DNA from: Deroplatys truncata
Lineage: Eukaryota; Arthropoda; Insecta; Mantodea; Mantidae
Reading direction: 5' to 3'
DNA: 64,000 nt
NCBI GenBank assembly: GCA_030765065.1
Contig: CM060978.1
Location: forward strand, 220,243,498 to 220,307,497
The notes beneath the pieces are model-generated. The model was not told the DNA's origin and made no database searches. It saw nothing but the letters and a program-made list of their open reading frames with translations. Each line of letters begins with the position of its first letter. The first letter of the stretch is position 1. A program made the translations under genes and the position numbers. Below are positions 11,691 to 22,152 of the stretch, in pieces.

Positions 11691-12510
11691 AAATTGCATG
11701 CAGTGTAATATTGCATGGGGCGATTATTCATAATAGTAATAATAATAATATAACTGTGAAACGATACTTTATGGGTAACTATCGTTAAAGAATTCATAAG
11801 AAATCAGAGAATCTGATACAGAATAAAAATGCTTATCTGAAGAGATCTAAAATAACAGAAAGGAAAATAAATTCAGAGAAGAACTTGGAATAATAAGTAT
11901 CACGATTTCTTAAAGTTGATTAAAAATAAAAACTATTTTAGCAAGCAGGCCTATAATAATGTGTAAGTAATAGCAGACAATTTTTAACAGTACATATACA
12001 CACTGTAAAACGCGCCTAGTAACAAACAGCAGCGAATAGAATTTCACACACATGTGTTGCTATAGTGATAATGGTGTCAATACCAAAAGTTTGTGGACGT
12101 CGCCAAGCCAAATGAACACTTCTTTGCAGCTTCTCGGACGTTTATTTGCGTCAGTCAATACGGGGAAAAATACTGTGCGCCAAATACAGGTTAGCATTGT
12201 ATTTGTTAATTACTCGGTTTAACAAAGTAATACTGAACAGCATAAAAGCCTTTGTATATAATATATAGTATTCAAAACTGTGATTTTTGATCCGTGAGTG
12301 CAATTAAAAAGGGAATTAATTTTGTTCAACGAAATTACGACGTCTTACCATTCTCGACCGAGACCAAACGCCCGAGAAATCCAAATCGTAGAAATATTAG
12401 GATATTTTTATAGAGTCTACGACTGAATTTACCACTGATCTCAGCTAGCGGCGGAGCAATTTTAAAAGATACGACGGACCGACTGGTCACCCTGTACTTC
12501 AGAGAACAAG
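11691..12510. other. intergenic, nothing firmly recognised
   Basis: AT-rich to 12090, then a GC-richer stretch to 12510 that includes 'gactggtcaccctgtacttc'. This could be the end of an old DNA transposon, but I find no partner end. Confidence 0.35.
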
Positions 12511-12514
12511 GTAT

Positions 12515-13247
12515 TGTCACGAACGTGACTGAGGAGATCCATATTATGTTTATTATTGTATATTATTTATCATTATTTTATTAACCTGTCACAAGTTTCA
12601 TATTTTATATCCTTAATTCTGCTCAAGTCTTAGTAAATTGTATATATGACAGTAAACAGTGGTTTGCCACTTCCTTTGACATTTCAAAGGGATTTCGCTA
12701 CGGCATATTTCCTCAGGGATACGTGTCTTTCTGCAAGGCTCTTAGCTGCATCCTGTGGATCACATGATCCTTGGAAAGTCCTAAGCCTACGCTTTTTCCA
12801 GGGTGTTGGCAGACCATATTTGTTAATAGCTGTCACGGTATTAGAATACTCTCTAGGGTATTCAACTGTTTATAAGCAAGCCCTCAAGCTCTGCTCGCGC
12901 GGACTTTGTGTTGTAACCTGCTCGGTACCCGTCGACGGGCGCTGCACTGCCGCTCCGGATGGTTTCACTTGGTACCACTAGCGGCTTGACAACGTCGTGT
13001 TGAGCATAGGCTCTCCTCATCCACGACGAGACGTTTCTCAAGGTAAGCATTATAAAATAAATTGTTAATAATAATGTTAGCTAGTACCATCATCATCCCT
13101 GATCTTGTAAACCGAACGATCGCACGGTAGAAATGTAACTCTTTAGAATATAGTCAGATCGCTCTAGACAAGCGTTTTAATAATTGTCTCTACCTCTGTA
13201 ATCCCTCATTTAGCTACCCCCCCAGTGTCACAACTTAGCACGTAACA
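12515..13247 (+). mobile_element. probable solo LTR of a retrotransposon
   Basis: The 733-bp block starts TGTCACG and ends CGTAACA, so the ends are TG...CA with inverted heptamers differing at one position. It is flanked by the same 4 bp, GTAT, at 12511-12514 and 13248-13251. Inside are a TATA-like 'tgtttataagca' near 12868, a GC-rich stretch as in an R region, and an AATAAA-type signal near 13054. 4-5 bp duplications are usual for Gypsy and BEL/Pao families. No internal retrotransposon genes follow, so recombination to a solo LTR is inferred. A long-TIR DNA element is the alternative. Orientation is taken from the TATA and poly(A)-like signals. Confidence 0.55.
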
Positions 13248-13278
13248 GTATGTAACGTCGCACCAGAAAAATCCCTCC

Positions 13279-13766
13279 TGTCGCCATACCCACACCCTGC
13301 CATCGGATTGCCACACTGTGTACCGTGATTCGTCACTCCACACAACATTTTGCCACTGTTCAATAGTGCAATGTTGACGCTCCTTACACCAAGCGAGGCG
13401 TCGTTTGGCATTTTCCTGCGTGAAACCTTTTCCAGGGTTTCTCACCTCACGCCTAATCGTCATAGTACTTGGAGTGGATCCTGATGCAGTTTGGAATTCC
13501 TGTGTGATGGTCTGGATAGATGTCTGCCTATTACACTTTACGACCCTCTTCAAATGTCGGCGGTCTCTGTCAGTCAACAGACGAGGTTGGCCTGTAGGCT
13601 TTTGTGCTGTACATATCCCTTCACGTTTCCACTTCACTATCACATCAGAAACAGTGGACCTAGGGATGTTTAGGAGTGTGTAAATCTCGCGTACAGACTT
13701 CTGACACAAGTGACATCCAATCACCTGACCACGTTCGAAGTCCATGAGTTCCACGGAGCGTCCCAT
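13279..13766 (-). pseudogene. Tc1-like transposase, C-terminally truncated
   Basis: The frame starts MGRSVELMDFERGQVIG and encodes the N-terminal helix-turn-helix region ([20 protein letters not shown], about residues 23-42). The second DNA-binding region with [17 protein letters not shown] follows. The start of the catalytic domain is present with the first Asp in WSDESRY. Real similarity ends at VWVW; the frame runs on into unrelated sequence to 13206. Full-length Tc1 transposases are about 340 residues, so roughly half is missing. No activity is expected. Confidence 0.9.
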
Positions 13767-13902
13767 TCTGCTGTTTCACAATGTCTAATGACTACTGAGG
13801 TTGCGGATAATGAGTACCAGGCAGTAGGCGACAGCACAATGCACCTAAGATGAAAAACGTATGTTTGTGGGGGTGTCCAGATACTTTTGATCACATAGTG
13901 TA
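13279..13902 (-). mobile_element. Tc1-like transposon copy A, 5' half only
   Basis: The minus-strand terminal repeat (tacactatgtgatcaaaagt, read inward from 13902) and 5' UTR are followed by the transposase N-terminal half. Similarity stops at 13279, 28 bp from the putative solo LTR. The missing part includes the second and third catalytic positions and the right terminal repeat. Copies B, C and D in this window belong to the same family. Confidence 0.88.
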
Positions 13903-14655
13903 TTAGCTGCCGCTGCTTGTAAAGTTGTATACGTTAGAATTCCTGAAATGATGCGTATTTTGTTCCACTCCATTTATGGTAAAGTAGTCCGTAGTAACAT
14001 CTTTCGTCATCGTCTAATTTGCTTCTCTCGGTTCTTAATCGCCTGCATGATTTACGCTTTCAAACGTAGACTCAAGAACGCACAAATAGAAGCGGGCACG
14101 CTATCTTCAAGGTTTTTTGCGCCTATATTTTTATTTTCCTGTATAACATATGAGGTAGAGGAAGAAGTTTGCATTGGTTGAGCTTGGTTTCTGGTGAAAA
14201 GGCGAGACTAATTTTGGTATCTTGAGATAGTACTTCACTTTCCGGTTCTCTTCTTCTCTTCTGCTAATGTGTGATATTGTGCACTACTTGGTTCGGTTTT
14301 GGCCATCCGTTTTGTATCCCTAATACGAATACAGTTATTAAAACTCGCACGCTATGTATGGGTGGGAACGAATGACTCTTGTTTCCCCGGAACACTTGGG
14401 CATTATGGGAAATGGGGGCCCTCTCGATTTGCTTACGTCCGTTTGACGATGTTGCATTTCACTCTGGTTATTGACGCTAAGAGTTCTGCAACGAGTAATA
14501 GAGACTTTTCCGCACATTGTGCGCATTTTCCTTTTATTATTGGTTTCAATACAATGAAAAGGACGGAGACATTTCAACATAGTGGCTTTCTACCAATTAC
14601 TATCATCATCATATATAGATCTCAAAATTCGTGTTGAGAGAATGCTTAGTATGAA
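13903..14655. other. intergenic, nothing recognised
   Basis: Open frames at 13948-14181 and 14299-14637 have no recognisable motif, and the opposite strand is equally open. No repeat is identified. Confidence 0.4.
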
Positions 14656-15083
14656 ACCGAGCGATTTGCTTCCGCGGTAACGTGCGAGCCTCACAATCGG
14701 CTGGACCTGGTTCAATTCCATCCGAAGGTGATTTTTTCTTGGTCGGTAGGCGAATTCTGGGGTGGTTTCTCTCTGCCACGATTTCCTCGCTCTCATTCGC
14801 TTTCCTTCTCATGTTTCAAGTGTGCTTTCTTTTTTCCTAGTGTGAAGTAGTGCCAGAAAAGGCGCAGGTATTGTTCCAAGGAAAGTGTATCCCCTCTTAT
14901 ATCTGCCTAGGCTGTATGGGTTGTTCATCGCTCACTGTAGGCGCCTCAGCGATGGGTCGGATCTTGAGTCAGAAAATGTTACGAACATCTGTGCGTCTTT
15001 GTGACAATCTGCCTGCAATCTATATCATCCTATGGTTTTTTCTCTTCATCCATTTCTCCTGTGGGTGGTAGCTACAATATATC
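14656..15083 (+). mobile_element. SINE family A, 5' part, split by Tc1 copy B
   Basis: The tRNA-like head starts ACCGAGCGATTTGC; the B box GGTTCAATTCC is at 14709-14719. The body matches the copy at 1691-2190 ('tctgtgcgtctttgtga', 'ctgcctgcaatct', 'ctacaatatatcta'). It breaks off exactly at the TA where Tc1 copy B begins. The continuation is at 16304-16375. Confidence 0.8.
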
Positions 15084-16303
15084 TACACTGTGTGATCAAA
15101 AGTATCTGGACACCCCACAAACATACGTTTTTCATCTTAGTGCATTGTGCTGTCACCTACTGCCTGGTACTCATTATCCGCGACCTGAGTATCACTGGAC
15201 ATTGTGAAACAGCAGAATGGGACGCTCCATGGAACTCACGGACTTCGAACGTGGTCAAGTGATTAGTTGTCACTGGTGTCAGAAGTCTGTACGCGAGATT
15301 TCCACACTCCTAAACATCCCTAGGTCCACTGTTTCTGATGTGATAGTGAAGTGGAAACGTGAAGGGACATGTACAGCACAAACGTGTACAGGCGAACCTC
15401 GTCTGTTGACTGACAGAGACCGCCGACATTTGAAGAGGGTCGTAAAGAGTAATAGGCAGAAATCTATCCAGACCATCACACGCGAATTCAAAACTGCATC
15501 AGGATCCACTCCAAGTACTACGACGGTTAGGCGTGAGGTGAGAAACCTTGGAAAAGTTTTCACGCAGAAAAATTCCAAACGACGCCTCGCTTGGTGTAAG
15601 GAGCGTCATCATTACACGATTGAACAGTGGCAAAACGTTGTGTGGAGTGACGAATCACGGTACACAATGTGGTGATGCGATGGCAGAATGTGGGTATGGC
15701 GAATGCCCGGTGAACGTCATCTGCCAGGCTGTGTAGTGCCAACATGAATTCGGAGGTGGTGGTGCTATGGTGTGGTCGTTTTTTTCCTGGAGGGGTCTTG
15801 CACCCCTTGTTGTTTTGCGTGACACGATCACAGCGCAGAAATACATTTATATTTTAAGCGCCTTCTTGCTTCCCACTGTTGAAGAGCAATTCGGGGATGG
15901 CGATTGCATCTTTCAACACAATCGAGCACCTGTTCATACTGCACGGGCTATGGCGGAGTGGTTACACAACAATAAGATCCCTGTAATGGAGTGGCCTGCA
16001 GAGAGTCCTGACTTGAATCCTATAGAACACCTAAGGGATGTTTTGGAACGCCGACTTCGTGTCAGGCCTCACCGACCTACATCGATACCTCTCCTCAGTT
16101 CCGCACTCCGTGAAGAATGGGCTGCCATTCCCCAAGAAACCTATTAGCACCTGATTGAAGGTATGCCTGCGAGAGTGAACGCTGTCGTCAAGGCTAAGTT
16201 TGAGTCAGCACCATATTGACTTCCGGCATTACCGATGGAGGGCGCCACGAACTGTTACGTCATTTTCAACCAGGTGTCCGTATACTTTTGATCACGTAGT
16301 ATA
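15084..16303 (+). mobile_element. Tc1-like transposon copy B, full length
   Basis: Left terminal repeat TACACTGTGTGATCAAAAGT at 15084 and right terminal repeat (ACTTTTGATCACGTAGTATA, ending 16303) bound a 1.2-kb element, the usual length for Tc1. TA dinucleotides at both edges fit TA target duplication. It interrupts a family A SINE, which gives the insertion order. Confidence 0.93.
15217..16210 (+). pseudogene. Tc1-like transposase, nearly complete but broken
   Basis: The start codon MGRSMELTDFERGQVIS is conserved with copies A and C. Frame 15217-15675 carries the paired helix-turn-helix domains ([20 protein letters not shown]) and the first catalytic Asp (WSDESRY). It ends at a TGA replacing a codon inside TMW-x-CDGR. 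The same frame stays recognisable ([14 protein letters not shown]) to a second TGA near 15744, then a 2-bp loss shifts frame. Frame 15767-16147 holds the rest of the DD34E domain: QHNRAP, where the second catalytic Asp is replaced by Asn (AAT at 15920-15922), and SPDLNPIEHL with the Glu. Two stops, one frameshift and a lost catalytic residue make it inactive. Confidence 0.93.
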
Positions 16304-16375
16304 TATAAGTTATTTAATAGGTTGTAGTGTGCGAAGTGTTCTGCCCCTTTACATATCCTGGATATTTAGTATGAA
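16304..16375 (+). mobile_element. SINE family A, 3' remainder after Tc1 insertion
   Basis: 'ggttgtagtgtgcgaagtgt' plus a following 'cccctt' match the region after the interruption point in the minus-strand SINE at 52220-52725 ('gcaatgtgcgaagtgtaccc'). The fragment at 14656-15083 therefore resumes here. The exact 3' end is unclear. Confidence 0.6.
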
Positions 16376-17311
16376 ATAATCTCTTTACCTGTCGCACTAC
16401 GAGAGACTAACGTTCTAGGAACTAGGATTTCAAAGTTTTGCTACCCTGGTCCCGGGTCCACAAGGCCCATGTCTAAATACATTTTCGATTGTCATGTAGC
16501 TCAACACTTAGAGTTTCAGGTAGAGTTATAGATGACATCGATGAATTACAGAAGTCGTTAAATTTGTGGTTACTTCGATATCCGGTTCCTGAATATGTAA
16601 AAACGTTTAGAGAGGTGATATAGCGAATGTCTTCAATGGCTTCAAAGCTCAGTAATGTATAAAAGATGTAACTATATTCAACCGGCTTAGCTCTGTTTCG
16701 CATTGAACGATTAAAGAACTAACGAAGTTTATCTAAGCTAGCAATAGCACAAAAGCTTTACTTTTATTTTTACCACGACATTTTCTTTCGAAGCGAACTT
16801 AATTTGTGCTTCTCCTTTCCAAATTCTGGTCTTCTAAAGCAACAGCGGCGAATCGTCAGATAAAATGACCCCAATCCGCAAGTGCAAAGGGGGTAGTTAA
16901 GTAGTCGGATGAGCTACGTGCAAACTGGTCATGCAGGGAGAGAGATAGGATGGTAACATTGCTTGAACATAGGGAAAGCTACGATGAAATGTAAGGGAAA
17001 CGCAGATTGTTTGTCTGGCTGTGTTCTCTTAAGATCAGAAGTGCAAGTGAATAGTAATCCTGCAACAAAATGGCTGAACAGAGATTTACATCTTAGCCAT
17101 GGAAATGTTACCACAACGTATTTATTTTAAATAGCCTTGTTTTCACCATGAAAGAGCGAAAAAAATGATTTTCCAGGCATTTGTTCTACCCAACGATGTT
17201 AAAGAAATAGCATAGTGTACTTTAATGCCCATTGAATAAGATATTATCCATAATATGTCTTCGATTAGACGCAATTTTACTCGCACACATTAAGCCTCAA
17301 AACTTTTAGGG
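16376..17311. other. intergenic, nothing recognised
   Basis: I find no repeat family or coding sequence. The 76-codon (16473-16703) and 61-codon (16929-17114) reverse frames show no motif. Confidence 0.4.
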
Positions 17312-17932
17312 TAATCCAGAAAGTAACGACCGATTGTACATTATCGCTGTGCAAATCGCTATCAGCTTCTATCCAACGTCGAATGGCGTTATGATGATAC
17401 ATCTTTTCTCAATGCTGTGCGAGTGCCAGAAGAAAAAAATGTTACTCTGCATTCTGTTATTGTTCAAAATGAAATATGTGATACAAAGTTCCGCCTACTA
17501 TAAGGTGAGACGTGTTAGTTTAGGACGTTCAGAAGTTGAAGCATCTAGAAAATGACCGTCAACTAAAGAAAGTGTATGGTAATACAGTAATGAACGAAAG
17601 AAACGTGAAAATGTGGTTTGAAATGTTCAACAATGGGCAAACAAATGTGCATGATGAAACTCGACCCAGAGTCCTTCACTCGTCTCAGATAATAATTTTA
17701 AGGAAACAAATGAACAACAAAATCGTGCAAGACAAACGCGTAAACCTGGATGAGTTACAAATTTCTTTGGCAAACATTTCTCGTTCTTTGCTTGGGAGGT
17801 TGACCCAAAGAGCTTGGCTTAATGGACTGGGGGAAGCCTAACACAACACGGAATTTTAAGCTCATGGACAGATAAATGCTTAAATTACGGAGGTGATTAT
17901 GTGCAGAAGGAAACTAACCTTCAAAGTTGTAA
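17312..17932 (+). mobile_element. mariner-like element, internally deleted
   Basis: The left end AATCCAGAAAGTAACGACCG is shared with the outer end of the reverse copy at 53036-53732. An N-terminal transposase remnant follows. A short C-terminal-like stretch ('aaatgcttaaattacggagg', compatible with the usual mariner ending) comes next without the catalytic core. About 620 bp remain of an expected 1.3 kb. R1 copy 17945-18862 starts directly after. Confidence 0.7.
17520..17843 (+). pseudogene. mariner transposase N-terminal (Mos1-type HTH) remnant
   Basis: LKKVYGNTVMNERNVKMWFE followed by MFNNGQTNVHDETRPR matches the first helix-turn-helix region of mariner-type transposases (GVQW/Mos1_HTH family). 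NKIVQDKRVNLDELQISLAN and ISRSLLGRL match the second. The catalytic Asp triad is absent. The upstream frame 17334-17555 overlaps and is probably the frameshifted start of the same gene. Confidence 0.75.
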
Positions 17933-17944
17933 GCAACATGTTTT

Positions 17945-18862
17945 TTTACTATATTTTTACTTTCTCTACTACGTATAGAGAGTAGGGGAAGTATTGTATT
18001 CCACCCAAAAATTCGATACCAAGATTTCACCGGAAATATATGTTTTGAGACACCCTGAATAAAAAAAGCATTTTGGAAACATGTCCTTGTGTGTGTCTGT
18101 CCTTGTGTCTGTGAACAGCATAACTCAGAAACGAATAGTCGGATAAACACTAAACTTGGTATTTAGGTTCAGTATCTTCCAGAATTGCGACACGAAGGTT
18201 TTCAAGAAATCCCCCACTCCAGACTACCCTTTACATGGAACTTTTTTCGAAAATTTTAGTTTTCTCAAAAATGGCTATAACGATTTTGATTAAAATATCA
18301 TACGTTTAAGATACTTTCATGACAAATAAAATTTTATCTTGAATTTTCTGGTATTGTCTCCAAAAGTATTCTTCAGTGTGAACGACTTTTGCATAACTGG
18401 TAAACCATAAGAGGTAGACAAAATTTTACTGCACAAAAAATGTAGATCGCGTTAAAATACACAATTTATGTCATATACATCTTTTTTTTTTTTTTTTGAG
18501 TGAACCATTTTCGAGATATTGCTTGTTGTTCCCTTAAATTTTTCATACCTATTTTCTCAAATGGGGATTCGTTATTCATTTTTTTGTCTTGGATATTGAA
18601 AGAGTATTAATCTGTGACTAAGAGAATGGTGCTGCAGCTAGGAACCAGCTATTAAGAGATATGTATGTGCTTAAAGGCTACTGTATTTCTATATTGACCT
18701 TGTAAATATATATTCCCGTTACATCTACAAGAAAATTAGCAATAAGATAGAGTCTGCAAATGTTTCTCTCGATTAACATGAAGTAGATGGAGAATAAGCG
18801 TTTGTAAAAATAGGTTGTACAAGAGTAGAGAAGGTCATGTGAGTGTAACACATAAGATTTTT
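17945..18862 (-). mobile_element. R1 repeat, well preserved
   Basis: The plus strand reads 'actttctctactacgtatag' at 17959 through to 'agtagagaaggt' at 18823-18834, then the hairpin 'atgtgagtgtaacacat' and T-run. It contains the 'gtgtgtctgtccttgtgtct' microsatellite, 'gtgaacagcataactcagaa' and 'ccctttacatggaac'. All blocks are collinear with other copies. Confidence 0.9.
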
Positions 18863-20074
18863 TAAAATGTATTTAAGCTAAATTATCGTAATTTTTTGTA
18901 TTACACTCGTACTTTGTGCAGTAAATGGTGTCCATTGAGCGCTGCGAAATTGGCTTAAAGCGGAGTGCTTTCACTTATTGCATCGAAGGACATAGCATCC
19001 AAATTTTCGGTTTCCGAATAGGCATAAATTCCAAGTGTTAACTACCTTTTGAGCAGTCCTAAGAAATTTTTAGGAGTAATTCCGAATGTCATCTAAAATT
19101 TAAGAATGTCTAATAGTTATATTTCCATATTTACGGTATATACCCACATTGAAGGCCACTTAGGTATAACATCAAACAAATGTGTCCGTGTTTACAACAA
19201 TCAGCGCATGAGCCTGCCAAATCCGTGGTTATGTTCGTCTCAGAATAGAAGCATTAAAATTAATTTCACCTAAATGCACCACAATCCCAAGTATTCCTAT
19301 GAACTGGAAATAATATAATACTTCTTTTTGGTGAAGACAAACCCGAAGATTATATGGTTTTGGAACCCAAGAAACTATTTCACAAAGAGCAGTGAAGCAT
19401 GCAGCCAAACCGTGAAGTACATACAGCATTCCACGTCTTGAAATGGAGCAGCCAGATTTAATAAAGACGAGCTTGTCCTCACCAGGGATTAGTCTGCGTC
19501 GAGCTGGTCCTTATTCGAGGATTTAGAATTGGTTCCTCTGTGGTCCTTCTGTCCCTTTTTGTTCCGGAAGAGGACGATTTGGATTTAACTCTTTAGAGAC
19601 ATTCTGATTCGCTGGTTCCCTATTCTGCCTTTCAAGCAACTGCGCTGCGTGAACGTGCATTGTTAAAATGATAGCATAATCATTCCACAGCTAGCAGGTG
19701 AAGGTATCATCATAACATTCCATCATAGTAACTCTTAGTTAGAGCAATATATACTTTCGAGTACATATAGTATTCATTACATTCAACCGAAAGCCAAAAG
19801 GAAACATAAATGAAACGACGAAAGCTAAATACTATATAGGGTTATGCTCAAAGTTTCGAAATGGAGTTTTCATGGCACATAAACGTTTTGTGTGTATGTG
19901 TGTGTGTATTGGAAGATTTGCTAATAAATTGGCTCCTTTCAGAACAACAATCTAGATGTTTTTCACAAATGGAGTGCAAGGAAAGAATGAAGGAGAACGG
20001 GATATAAAATGTGTGATGTATTACATTCACATGAGTTTTGCATCATACTTAGCAACAAAATATTCTCAATAAAA
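18863..20074. other. intergenic, nothing recognised
   Basis: This is mostly AT-rich. A somewhat GC-richer piece at 19440-19640 shows no coding or repeat signature I recognise. A (GT)n tract is at about 19890-19907. Confidence 0.4.
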
Positions 20075-20270
20075 ACTTACTCTTCTATCTGCTTCATGTT
20101 AATCGAGATAAGCGATTACACAAACGAAATTTTCTTGTACATACTATGGGGAATAAGGTAATACCGTAAACTCAAGCTATAGTCAAATTCTTTAAGAACG
20201 AGTCGCTATGTGATGGCTTTCAAATTCGTTCTTTTTGTATGATCACTAGAGAAAAAAAATATTTTGTTGC
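20075..20270 (+). mobile_element. R1 5' fragment
   Basis: 'cttcatgttaatcgagataa', 'gaaattttcttgtaca', 'agctatagtcaaattcttta' and 'gtcgctatgtgat' match the first 200 bp of forward R1 copies. The match then stops and a second R1 start follows at 20310. Confidence 0.6.
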
Positions 20271-20309
20271 ATTAACATGAATTTCTCTATCCTCTATCAT
20301 TTATTAGTG

Positions 20310-21145
20310 GGTATACAAACTATTCTTACTAAAGCTTATTTTTCTATCTACTACATTTTAATCCAAATAAACCTTTGCAGAAATGGCTATATTACACATT
20401 TTCTTATGGATACAAAGAACAGCAATAGTCAAACGTTTAAGAACTCGAAGTTATATGCTGGCCTTAAAATTCCATACTGTTCCATACTTAAAATTCCATG
20501 CAATCGCGAGAAGCAACTGAATGTTGACAGGACTTTAAGTGAAAGACCAAGTAATGAAACATTCACACCTTTAATAACAGATATCTCAGAAATGTCTTAT
20601 GCCATAAAAAAATTATTAGAAATAAATTCTGTGTTTTAAAGCAATCTAGTTTTTTGGGTGGTGCGTTCTCGTCTATCGCTTAACATTTACAAGTTGTACA
20701 AGATTATACAAAATTCCTTCCGAATGAAGAAGACTTCACAGGCTGTTCCCAGAAAACTCAAGATATACATTGTATTTGTCATTTACATATCTTTAATATG
20801 TGGTATTTTAATGAAAATTATGACAGCTATTCTTTACAAATTCAAAATTTTCGATAAATCTTTCATGTAAATCGTAGTTTAGGTTGCGGGGATTTTCTTG
20901 AAAATCTTTGTGTTTCATCTCGGGATGTAAGAAACCTAAATACAAAGTTTGGTATTTATCCGAATTTTCGTTTTTGAGTTATGCTATTCACACACACGCA
21001 CAGGCACACAAAAACACACACGCATCATGTTTTCTAAAAATCCTTTTTATGTTCATGTATTTCCGGCGAAATCTCGGTATCTAATTTTTGGGTAGAATGC
21101 AATACCTTCTCTACCTACTATGTACGTGATAACGAAAGAAAAAAA
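20310..21145 (+). mobile_element. R1 repeat, old subtype
   Basis: Block order is complete from 'gtatacaaactattcttact' to 'ttctctacctactatgtacg' and 'gataacgaaag'. It differs from the young group by many substitutions ('catgtaaatcgtagtttag' where young copies have an 'aaagggtaatctgggg' block). It resembles 3550-4405 and 21190-21655. The 120- and 70-codon frames here are repeat-derived. Confidence 0.75.
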
Positions 21146-21189
21146 ACCAATAGCGATTTTGCAGTTTAAGTATAAAGTATTTCAGAATT

Positions 21190-21270
21190 CCAACCAACAA
21201 TGAATAATATCTTGAAAATGGTTAATATCACAAACATTTTTATTTGACATAAACTGTGTGGTTATAGGAG

Positions 21271-21308
<38 letters not shown>

Positions 21309-21655
21309 AACTTTTGTCTATCTCTTAGGATTTAAGTGTGAGAAAAAATTAATTCATAATGCAGGGGAATTCACAGGCTATTCCCAGAAAATTCAAGATA
21401 TACATTTCATTTTCATGCAACTTTTATTTTGGAGGGGAGCTGGAGGCGGGATTTTCTTGTAAATCTCCGTGTCGCATCCTTGGTAGACGCTGAAGCTGTA
21501 TATCAAAATGGGTGTTTAGCAGATACACGCATAGATGCACATACACACATACGCGGGCTTGTTTCCAGGAATTACTTTTTTGGATTCTGGAAGTCTCAAA
21601 ACTTGTATTTCCAGTGAAATCTCGATATCGAATTTTTGAGTGGAAAACAATCAGG
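21190..21655 (+). mobile_element. R1 repeat, old subtype, truncated at the inverted-arm element
   Basis: It starts inside R1 ('atcttgaaaatggttaatat') and runs to 'atcgaatttttgagtggaaa', then stops at 21655 where the arm at 21660 begins. It contains a (TA)n expansion at 21273-21305. I do not find its missing 3' end beyond 24598. Confidence 0.7.
21273..21305. repeat. (TA)n microsatellite
   Basis: About 16 uninterrupted TA units lie inside an R1 copy. Confidence 0.95.
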
Positions 21656-22152
21656 AAGAACAGAGTGAGCCAAAAGACTCCGAACCGCCTGCGCGGTATT
21701 TTACCTGTCCGCGTTCTCGGCTCTCATTGTAGTCTGCTGCTATCGTAGAAAGGCACGGATGAAACCACACAAAATTTTTAAAACAACTTTTAAAGGCTTT
21801 ACTTACCACCTTTACGAAAGGAGATGCTGAAATTTGCCACCGTCGTTGTATGGACATTTTTGGCACCTCTTTATGAAACTATCGTCGTAGTTCACGTTGA
21901 GAAATTTCCTGGCGGATATTTTGTTTTAATTCTTCCAGGATGTGTGGGTTTGTCTTGTACACTTTATGTTTTATGTTACCCCGGAGGCGTATTTTATCAA
22001 CAATATTACCGGCTGCGCGGTGTTTTTCCACTGGGCGTGTGGAAATATGATAAGACATGATAAGGCACTGCTGCTATAAACAAAGTCACGCTGCTGTGCA
22101 GTGTGAAGTGCAGTTTTGAGTTGACGGTGATGTGATGTAGTTCAGTTATTAC

